Shown here piece after piece: positions 56,336 through 64,000 of a stretch of 64,000 nt of DNA. The notes beneath the pieces were generated by a model, which ran no database searches, was not told where the DNA came from, and was given only the letters and a program-made list of their open reading frames with translations. Source of the DNA: Tupaia tana (taxonomy: Eukaryota > Chordata > Mammalia > Scandentia > Tupaiidae); the NCBI GenBank assembly GCA_026018925.1, contig JAKSZU010000029.1, forward strand, positions 9,461,378-9,525,377. Reading direction: 5' to 3'. The stretch's first letter is position 1. Each line of letters begins with the position of its first letter. The translations under genes and the position numbers were made by a program.

Positions 56336-56865
56336 TATTACCCCTATTTCTGACCATCTGCCGTTTCCCACCCTCTTCTCACACTATCTCTGGTTCTCTG
56401 GTGTCTACAGTAGTCTTCCATTCTTCCCCCCACACACACACACATTGTATTGACCACACAATTTCTTAAATAATCTAACTAGTTTCAATAGCAAGTTCAG
56501 CTGGTAATTTCAAGAAAGCAGTTTCAATATAAATCAAAGAAATCATAAGGAATGTTGCTTAAAACGTAAAGCCAGGAAACAGGTTAGTATTCTGTTCCAA
56601 TGGTAGGTACATGAACCTATTGACATCTCATAACAGGATACAAATCCTTAAAACCAGACAATAAAGCCTACAAGAAAATCAGCAATGATTTAGTCAAAAA
56701 TCATAAAATTCTATTTCACTCATTCAGTCTCATGTACTTAATCTTCTGTTGTGGTTCGATTTTTATGATTAAATTCTAGGATATAATATTCAACTCCAGA
56801 CTTGTCCCTATGATTAAGTAAGCCATTTTCTCGGGTTTTGAACTTTTATTTCTGCGTGTCTGTAT

Positions 56866-57863
56866 TTAAATTTCCTGATATACCACTCCTTTGAGAATTT
56901 TTTGGAGATCTAGTCTGGTGCTGGTAACTTCCTTCAGGTTTTGTTTATCTTAGAATGTTCTTGTCTTTTCTTCCCACATGAAAGATAATCTTGAGGGGTA
57001 CAGTATTCTTGGCTGTAATTGCTTTTTCCTTAACACTTTGAATATACTCTCCCATTCTTTCCTGGCTCGCATTGTTTTCGATGAGAGGTCTGCTGTTATA
57101 CTGATGGGATATCCTTTGTAGGTAACTTGCTGTTTTTCTCTTGCCAGTCTTAATATCTTGTCTTTTTCTGTGGTTTTGTTCAATCTGGTATAATGTTTCT
57201 TGGTGAAGATCTTGGGTTGATACTGTTAGGGGTAGCTTGTATTTCTTGGGACTGGATCTTTGAGTGCCTCTCTAGGTTTGGAAAGTTTTCTTGCAGGATT
57301 TCATGGAATAGATTTCCAATGCCCTTATGAGTCTCTTTGCTTTCTGGGATACTAGTTATCCAGATGTTTAGATGTGTGGTGGTATCTAGTATTTCTCATA
57401 TATTAGTCTCATTTTTGGGGCCATTTTCTGAGTCTTTATGGTGGATTTTTTTCAAGGTCAGCAATTTTCCCTTCTATGTCTGAGATTCTGTTTTCTGTAT
57501 GATCTAGTCTGCTTTTAATACTTTCAAGGGAGATTTTGACTTCCTGTATTATAGACTTCATCTCTAACAGGTCCCTTTGATTCCTTTTTAAATTGTGTAA
57601 TTTCTCTTTTAGATCTTGCAAGAATTTCCTCACCTCCTGGAACTCATCAGCTACTTTCTCCATTCTCTTCTGCAGTTCCTGGTCTCTATTCTCTTCCATG
57701 TCTGTTAGCTTCACCATTATGAATATTCTAAATTCCTTATCAGGCATTTCCATAATTTCCATTGAACTGCCTGTGTTTGAAGAGGATTTATTCTTTTCCC
57801 CAAATGAGAGACATTTTCTTGTTTTCCGGTATGTCTTGTGGTTTTGCAGTGATTTCTAGTCAA
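56866..57863 (-). pseudogene. L1-type ORF1p, copy V, start lost and several breaks
   Basis: The ATG has become TTG at 57863 (then TRNHCKTT). Surviving pieces are the coiled coil (57762-57436: EIMEMPDKEFRIFIMVKLTD, QEVKISLESIKSRLDHTENR), a frame-disrupted RRM-type domain (57430-57190) and the C-terminal domain (57183-56950: KDKILRLAREKQQVTYKGYP). Not functional. Confidence 0.88.
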
Positions 57864-58430
57864 CTGAAGGATGGTGTGTTTCTTCCTAATCATTGAAGTT
57901 CAATCTGAGCATTTAGGAGCGTGCAGAAAGAGGTCGTCTAAAATCTATTTGTTGTTCCATTGTGATTCTTTGTGCAACTGATTCAGTAGATATTGAGGAA
58001 TATGTTAACCCAAATAGCATTTGGATGTTTGACTACAGTTCCCTTAGATTCATCTAGAAACATAGTAAATGGAGATTGAGAAATGGATAGATGAGATAAA
58101 AGAAAAATAAAAGGAAACAAAGAGAGAGCAAAATCAACAATAACACTAACAATGAAACAGAGGGAAAAAAATAAAAAAGTTAAAAAACTAAAAAAAAAAA
58201 ATTATTTTAAAAAAGCCCAAAATATAAAAGTGCACAGTGCCCAAGAGCGACACACCAAATCACTGGTTCTCAGGAGCAATGAGAAATCTGCAGGCCTGGC
58301 TCTTGCCTCTCCTGCCACTCAAGTTTGTGGGCTGGAAGCTGAATCATGAGTAGAAAATCTTCATCTCTTTTTTCCCTGAAATCACTAGTTCTCAGGAGCC
58401 AAGAGGAATCTTCTCCCTATCTTCTTGTGT

Positions 58431-58602
58431 TTTTATAAAATTATTTAATTTTGCTTTTTATTTTTATCATTATTATTTTAATTTTACCAACGTGAGATGT
58501 TAAGTGCAAAAGCAAGCCACCAGGTCTTTGATTCGAACCACAGTCAGCCATGTGGAAGTCCAGCACACCTTAACCATCATCCCCCCTGGTGCCTCCACAA
58601 CA
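58431..58602 (-). mobile_element. tRNA-derived SINE, short form, diverged
   Basis: TTTTATCATTATTATTTTAA tail complement, AAGCAAGCCACCAGGTCTTT, ending CCCCCCTGGTGCC. Confidence 0.7.
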
Positions 58603-59345
58603 TCCTAGCCCTCCTAGGCCAGCCACTTAGGCTTTGCTTGGACCCACGAGACTTGTCTCACCTCTGATCCTTGTGGGCTATCTCCCCGGAACACTGTTCA
58701 GGCTTAGTTGGCCCCATTGGCCTTTGAGCATTGCAAGGCACCTCAACTAACCCTGTCCCACTTAGGGCCTTATGTTATGCCTTCCTTCTGCTTAGCCCTG
58801 TCCACATTCTGACACAGCAGGCTTCCCTACTCAATCCAAAATGAGCTGTGCTGGTCTCAAGGTGAGCTTAACCTAAGCCTGGTTAGGGTACACTTGGAAG
58901 CCATTCTGTGCTGCTAACCTCTGGGCTTTATAAACTTTCCTGCCCACACCTTACTGGGTCCCCATTGGCCTCATCTTAGGGTCTCACAAAGTGGCCTTTC
59001 TGGACATGCTTAGCCCTGCTTGGCCTACCCACCTCTGTACCTCAAAGGATAAACACTCCTGGTACCACATGAGTCCTATTTTCCCACTTCTGTCCTTATC
59101 ACTCAGAATCCTACAGAAACCATGTCCAAGACTTGCTCACTCCATACAATATGAAGGACCCTGCCTACTTTCCACTTCCTCTAACAGGTACATACACATT
59201 CTTCCTGGATCCACTGAGCCCTGGTAAATGATTAGCCCTGCAGAGGGCTCCATCAGAGTCCCACTAATCTATAGCTTTGGATGGAGGCAAAGAGTCCCTT
59301 TACGTAACTCCAAAGATAATTGCCTCCTATCTATCATGTTCCTTG
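58603..59345. other. Unclassified GC-moderate segment
   Basis: Pyrimidine-rich, with recurring CTTAGCCCTG / GGCCTT phrases (58770-59020). No gene family recognised. Confidence 0.35.
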
Positions 59346-59349
59346 ATTT

Positions 59350-59392
59350 AAAGAAAGAAAGAAAGAAAGAACGAAAGAAAGAAAGAAAGAAA
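59350..59392. repeat. (GAAA)n microsatellite
   Basis: AAAGAAAGAAAG run with one C interruption. Confidence 0.95.
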
Positions 59393-59539
59393 TCAACGAG
59401 AATCAATGCTAAAATGGTTAACTACTACTAAATGCCAAGTGGTTAACTTGTACTAAAGGTCACAGTCATATGAAATATAACTTAAAAATACTAAACAATA
59501 ATAGTAATAAAACACCACCACTAGGTGGTATTTACTAAC

Positions 59540-59690
59540 ATGCAGGTAGGTAGTGAGGTGGTCAAAACTACTGGACTTCTATATGGCCAATCGTGATTCG
59601 AGACCTGGACTGGACAGCTTCCTTTCTCACCTTTCCTCTCTCTGTCACTGGTCAAACTGAAAAATAATAATGATAATGTTAAATAAAGTT
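59540..59690 (+). mobile_element. tRNA-derived SINE, short form
   Basis: CATGCAGGTAGGTAGTGAGG head remnant, GTGATTCGAGACCTGG B-box-like segment, CT-rich body, AATAATAATGATAAT tail. Confidence 0.72.
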
Positions 59691-60031
59691 AAATATATAC
59701 ACCACTATAGAAGGTACTTCTCAAATCAGGAAGGAGTACTCCACAAGATGCCTGAAATCCAAAATAATACAAGAAATCTAAAAATGAATAAATAAAAATA
59801 AAACAAAAACCCAAACCAAAAAGAAGGAAATATCTCACTTCCAAAGGAACACACTAACTCCCTTCTAATGAATAAAGTACATAAAAGTATATAACTGTTG
59901 GAAACTGAATTCAGGATATTGATTATACCAAAACTCAACGTGATGTAACACAATTTCAGGAGATGAGAAAAACAATGAATAGCATGAGAAAGCTCCAGAG
60001 AGACAACTAGCTTTAAAAAGAAAAAAAAGAG

Positions 60032-60185
60032 GGGCAGCAGGTGACATGCATGTTAAGATGCTGGATCTCACATGGCCAGCACTGCAGTTCAAATCCTGGA
60101 CCCAAAAGCTTCAAAATCACACATGTGTGTGTATGCTCAAAATTCTGTACAGAGACTAGGGAAGGGATCGTGCTGTGGATTCTGG
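60032..60185 (+). mobile_element. tRNA-derived SINE, long form, truncated
   Basis: GGGGCAGCAGGTGACATGCA head, TCAAATCCTGGACC, GTGTGTGTATGCTC loop; the later body is missing. Confidence 0.7.
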
Positions 60186-61125
60186 TAACTATTTATTTAC
60201 CTCCTGAATAAAAGGTGGTTCTACTCTATCTGAGGTAGCTTCTACATATTATTGAAAGTAACTTTCCCATTCAATTTGCCTGATTCTATAACCAGGTTTT
60301 CCCAATTATGCATATGAACATGCCATTTAGAAATTTCAAAGGACTTCCATTTTTGCCATTGAATATTGGGGTCACTGCAACTTTTGTGGGCACATTTCCC
60401 TAAGTACTTGAGAGGTGGGACAACAAAGGCTTCACACACAAAACCAGGTGATATTTCCAAAAGGGTTGTCCCTTCCAGGAAACTGCATATGATGAGTGAT
60501 TTCTCACAACTTAAAAGCTTTTTCAAAAGGGACCAAAAATTCAGAAGTCTATCAGGTCAAAGTATACTGACCATGGCTATTGCTCAAGGTTTTAACCTTG
60601 AGTATATTCAATCCTTTTAGTGTCTGAAAATTCTAGACATTAGGTGGAAGTAGAATAGTGAAGTAGAAGTAGCTCATAGTGACTTCCACGAGCCTGTTAC
60701 TGTCACCACTGAGCAGCTACTTTACATCCCACTCACCATAGTTCAGTCTCTTCTATCTGGGTCATGATGTTGGGAGAACCAAAATCAAAACCAGCCCAAT
60801 ACCAGTTCACCTTGGGTTGCATTTCTGGACCAGTGCGTGTTCTGCATCAGAACCTTTTGGCTAACGCTGGCCACAAAGATGTGATCAACATCCAAAGAGG
60901 ATCTTGGAAATTTTATAACCACCTAGGGTTATGTTGTGCCTCAGCACACCCAGACCTTTCACATGTTTCCTGTCTAACCTAGATCAGTTCCATTCTCAAA
61001 GTAAACTTAGACATTTCACCAGAGGTACACTTGCAGAGCCCTCTCAGTACATATGAGTAGTTCCCAGACTCTGAAATGTCTTAGAATGTTTTATTTTGTT
61101 AGACAATTATGGTACATCTTATTTT
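60186..61125. other. Unclassified spacer
   Basis: A 94-codon minus-strand frame (60526-60242) and a 72-codon plus-strand frame (60764-60982) have no recognisable domain. Confidence 0.4.
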
Positions 61126-61129
61126 TAAT

Positions 61130-61400
61130 TTTAATTTATTTTATTCACTTTAACATCTCTTAGCTTGTAAGTTGAATTTATCCAGAATGAATAAACTTCC
61201 CACTAGAGTAGTTGAGGATCCAAAACACATTATCATCAACATATTATCATTTATTTCTATATCCCCAAAATGCCTGCTTATTTTACTCCATAACTTCTTT
61301 TCCTTTCTCCCGTTCTCTTCCCACATTGTCTCTAGTACCTATAACCATTTTCAAAGTATAAATGTCCTATAATCTTTCAGTTTCCACTATGCTTTTAAAC
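61130..61400 (-). mobile_element. Old L1-type 3'-UTR module
   Basis: Resembles the 3' modules above in order and motif: CACATTATCATCAACATATT, CCTTTCTCCCGTTCTCTTCC, CACATTGTCTCTAGTACCTA. Much more diverged. Confidence 0.6.
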
Positions 61401-61532
61401 ACTTTTTCTGTTGTCTTGCCTCCCATGAAAGTGGAAGCTAGAAAAATTTCTATATTTATTTTTGCCAAAATCAGTGGTTATATTCTGTTGCATCTTTAAA
61501 CATCAAACATGGAACACAGAAATAAACTTTTG

Positions 61533-61790
61533 CTAGGGCCAGCAGATGTTGTAATAGTTATTCCAGTGGCCTCACATATATTTGAATTCAGTTCAAGTTC
61601 CAGAGTCACAGACTTTAAACTCAAGCCAGTGTGTGTACATGTGTGCCCAAGATCCCAAGAGGACAATGGAAAAGAAGGGATTGTACTGTGGCCATCCCCT
61701 CAAGGGGTGGTTTCTTGCATCCTATCACTCTGTCTCTCTGTCTTTTCAGAGAGCATATAAGCCCTATAGCAAAAATCACTCTTAAATAAA
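61533..61790 (+). mobile_element. tRNA-derived SINE, long form
   Basis: AGGGCCAGCAGATGTTGTAA head, GAGGACAATGGAAAAGAAGG body, AAGCCCTATAGCAAAAATCA end. Confidence 0.82.
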
Positions 61791-62149
61791 AATACTTGCC
61801 AAAATACGCATGTTACTTCTGTAGTTGGGAAACTCTTAGATCTTATTCATCAGTGCTCTGAAACATTTTATTTTTGTAGACAGATATCATCCCCAAATTT
61901 TCCGATACCATTAATTTTAACTACTGTGACTTGCTGAAGCAAAGCTGAATTTGAAAAAATGTTCAATGTTTTTACCTTCAGAGATCAACTCATATTTCTG
62001 AATATTTCAAGGATTGATAGTACAACTATCAATTACATCATGAGGATTTTGACCCATTTGAGTTTATTGATATATGGTAATCTTTTAATTCTAATAAAAA
62101 GATTTCTTCATTTTTCACATTCATTCAATTTCTGATCTGAGAGTTCTCT

Positions 62150-62983
62150 AAACCACAGTAAGTTGGGGCTTCTTCAAGGTTTTATAATAAAACCCACACA
62201 TACAGGGTTTCTATTTCTTGTGAGTGCGCTAATGTAAAACATGGAATGATTACTCTGAACACATTTTTTTATACCATTCCCATTTATAGAACTTACTCCT
62301 GTGTTTTCTGATATACAGTAAGGATTGACTTATATTAGAGGGAAAATTTTCTGTTGGTACATTGACATCCACAGGTCTTTTTTCTTTTCTGAATTTTTTG
62401 ATGTACATTGAGAGCTGACTTATAAATGAAAGTCTTTCTATACTCCCTACATTCATGAAGTTTCTCTCCAGTGTGACTTTTCAGATGCTTACTAAATATA
62501 GTTTTGGGTTTTTTTTTTTTTTTTTTTTTTTTTGAGAGGTTTTTGCTATAGGGCATGTGCACTCACCAGACAGACAGAGAAAGACATAGAGACAGAAAGT
62601 GAGAAATCACCCCCCAGGGGGGATGGTCACACCGCAATACCTTCTCCTCCATTCTCCTCTTGGGATCTTGGGCACTCATGCATATGCGCCCGGCGTGAGT
62701 TTTAAGCCACCAGGTCCAGGACACGAACCGCGGTTGACTATGTGGGAGTCCAGCGACATAGCCATTACGCTAACTGCTGGTTCCCACTAAATATAGATTT
62801 TAAGATAAAAAATCCTATGTTCTTCACATCGATAAAATTTCACTTTTATGGGAGTCCTCTGATGTACAATGAGCCCTGCATTCCAGTAGCAAAATGTTGC
62901 CTACATTGTTTCTTTCCAGTGTGAGTACCTGGATATACAGTAAGATGTGACTTTTGGGAAAAAGTTGCATTTCAGTTTTTACA
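62150..62983 (-). pseudogene. Degenerate zinc fingers downstream of the array, split by a SINE
   Basis: Continuing from the array, 62983-62790 reads remnants such as EKPYDCKN, a stop, then SQKSHLTVYPGTHTGKK. Beyond the SINE (62507-62787), 62500-62200 gives HLKSHTGEKLHECREY, KSALNVHQKI and further broken TGEK-like linkers. These are former C2H2 fingers with stops and lost zinc ligands. They may now be 3' UTR of the gene, or mark the whole locus as a decaying gene. Confidence 0.75.
62507..62787 (-). mobile_element. Young tRNA-derived SINE, long form, in zinc-finger remnants
   Basis: Preceded by a T-run of 22. GAGAGGTTTTTGCTATAGGG to AACTGCTGGTTCCC. Duplication ACTAAATATAG on both sides. Confidence 0.93.
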
Positions 62984-62984
62984 A

Positions 62985-64000
62985 TCATAGGGTTTCTCTC
63001 CTGTGTTGAGTTCTCTCATGTACAATGAGTGCAGACTTCCAGGCGAATATTTTCCTACAATGTTCACATTCATAGGGCTTCTCTCCTGTGTGAGTTCTCT
63101 GATGCATAGTGAGAGTTGACTTCCTGTTGAACAGTTTCCAACAATGTTTACATTCATAGGGCTTCTCTCCTGTGTGAATTCTCTTATGCCCAGTGAGGTA
63201 CTCCTTGGTGGAGAATGTTTTCCCACATTGTTTGCATTCAAAGGGTTTTTCTCCTGTATGCGTTCTCTGATGCTTAGTGAGATGTGTCTTCCAGGAGAAC
63301 ATTTTATTACATTGTTCACATTCATAGGGTTTTTCTCCTGTGTGCGTTCTCCAATGCTTAGTGAGATCTGACTTGCAGGAGAACATTTTCCCACATTGTT
63401 CACATTCATAGGGCTTCTCTCCTGTATGAGTTCTCCAATGCCTAGTGAGATCTGACTTCCGGGAGAACATTTTCCTACATTGTTCACATTCATAGGGCTT
63501 CTCTCCTGTGTGAGTTCTCTTATGTACAGTAAGGTACTCCTTGGTGGAGAATGTTTTCCCACATTCTTTGCATTCAAAGGGTTTTTCTCCTTTGTGCGTT
63601 CTCTGATGCCTACTGAAAGATGACTTGCTGGAGAACATTTTCCTACATTGTTCACATTCATAGGGCTTCTCTCCTGTATGAGTTCTACTATGCACAGTGA
63701 GCTGTGACTTATGGGAGAACATTTTCCTACATTGTTCACATTCATAGGGCTTCTCTCCTGTGTGAGTTCTCCAATGCCTAGTGAGATCTGACTTTCGGGA
63801 GAACATTTTCTTACATTGTTCACATTCATAGGGCTTCTCTCCTGTGTGAGTCATCTTATGTACAGTGAGGTACCCCTTGCTGGAGAATGTTTTTCCACAT
63901 CGTTTGCATACAAAGGGTTTTTCTCCTCTGTGTGTTCTACTATGCACAGTGAGCTGTGACTTGCGGGAGAACATTTTCCTACATTGTTCACATTCATAGG
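62985..64000 (-). CDS. C2H2 zinc-finger protein, C-terminal finger array (partial, 5' end outside window)
   Basis: Twelve C2H2 fingers in one open frame, continuing past the window edge, joined by TGEKP linkers; such arrays bind DNA in the nucleus. Finger 1 is [10 protein letters not shown]...HSRTH at the edge and finger 12 is [12 protein letters not shown]...HERTQ. Every finger 1-11 keeps both Cys and both His. Fingers 2, 6 and 10 (F-x-CK-x-CGKTFS, YLT-x-HK) recur every four fingers, showing a four-finger, ~336-bp higher-order duplication. After finger 12 an extra A (ACTCAACACAGG instead of ACTCACACAGG) shifts the frame, so the protein ends RRETL at 62985; the other frame would go on [10 protein letters not shown] to a stop. 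No N-terminal domain (such as KRAB) is in view. The first Met in view is inside finger 1 and is not the true start. It may be a gene with a shortened tail or a pseudogene. Confidence 0.85.
   Translation of the reverse strand, partial: YECEQCRKMFSRKSQLTVHSRTHRGEKPFVCKRCGKTFSSKGYLTVHKMTHTGEKPYECEQCKKMFSRKSDLTRHWRTHTGEKPYECEQCRKMFSHKSQLTVHSRTHTGEKPYECEQCRKMFSSKSSFSRHQRTHKGEKPFECKECGKTFSTKEYLTVHKRTHTGEKPYECEQCRKMFSRKSDLTRHWRTHTGEKPYECEQCGKMFSCKSDLTKHWRTHTGEKPYECEQCNKMFSWKTHLTKHQRTHTGEKPFECKQCGKTFSTKEYLTGHKRIHTGEKPYECKHCWKLFNRKSTLTMHQRTHTGEKPYECEHCRKIFAWKSALIVHERTQHRRETL

Larger units (their letters stand above)
56086..58430 (-). mobile_element. ORF1-only L1 derivative (HAL1-like), copy V, lacking 3' module 2
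   Basis: On the minus strand: shortened monomers (58430-58240), A-rich spacer (58190-58080), ORF1 (57863-56866) and 3'-UTR module 1 (56865-56100). Module 2 is absent. Instead the sequence passes at CTCAAATAGGTATTTTT (56086-56102) straight into the monomer of copy IV. Confidence 0.82.

Noticed and set aside
60242-60526. 94-codon minus-strand frame as a gene
   Set aside because: No recognisable family, no supporting splice or promoter signals; length is within chance for AT-moderate DNA, though a decayed retrocopy cannot be excluded.
62972-63829. 285-codon minus-strand frame with repeated [11 protein letters not shown]-like units
   Set aside because: It is the shifted-frame shadow of the zinc-finger array; its periodicity is the 84-bp finger unit. 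Only its last part ([10 protein letters not shown]) is the true finger frame after the slip.
1-64000. CRISPR arrays, riboswitches or operons
   Set aside because: Direct repeats here are dispersed retroelements, microsatellites, a minisatellite or finger units; the sequence is mammalian.

Overview
The window looks like intergenic DNA from a placental mammal. It is AT-rich and dominated by retrotransposons: LINE-1 relatives, about 55 copies of tRNA-derived SINEs, processed pseudogenes, and remnants of two vertebrate gene families (a vomeronasal V2R receptor and a C2H2 zinc-finger gene). There are no bacterial-type operons. The SINEs are not Alu/B1 (7SL) type. They have a tRNA-like head, a lineage-specific body containing CTATAGGGC on the minus strand, and an A-rich tail. 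I do not recognise this family well enough to name the mammalian order.

Layout. 1-6455: two copies, facing each other 3' to 3', of an L1 derivative that carries ORF1 but no ORF2 (the arrangement known as HAL1, 'half-L1'). The first is split by an MRPS36 processed pseudogene. 6470-45515: a background of SINEs with a 2.4-kb L1 3' end (8147-10597) that has a 5' inversion and sits inside a SINE, a solo LTR nested between two SINEs (11265-12317), several ancient L1/L2 pieces, a V2R last-exon pseudogene (22648-23596), microsatellites and stretches of unclassified DNA. 45516-58430: a cluster of three more ORF1-only elements in the same orientation. One has an ARL14 retrocopy inserted in its promoter monomers. 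Another holds a 2.04-kb composite retroposon with a GC-rich 19-bp minisatellite. 58603-61800: unclassified DNA with old SINEs and L1 debris. 62150-64000: the 3' end of a C2H2 zinc-finger gene on the minus strand, with 12 well-formed fingers running off the window edge and degenerate fingers downstream split by a young SINE.

How the parts relate. No protein-coding gene is complete and plainly functional here; the zinc-finger array is the only long open frame that looks like host protein. The five ORF1-only elements share one architecture: ~305-bp tandem 5' monomers, ORF1, then two related 3'-UTR modules in tandem. Because they lack ORF2, they must borrow reverse transcriptase from full-length L1s such as the family represented at 8147-10597. 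The composite at 51721-53757 carries 3' modules resembling both the ORF1-only family and the L1 family, as expected for a parasite of L1 machinery. It is the best candidate here for an undescribed system, an SVA-like element built from different parts.
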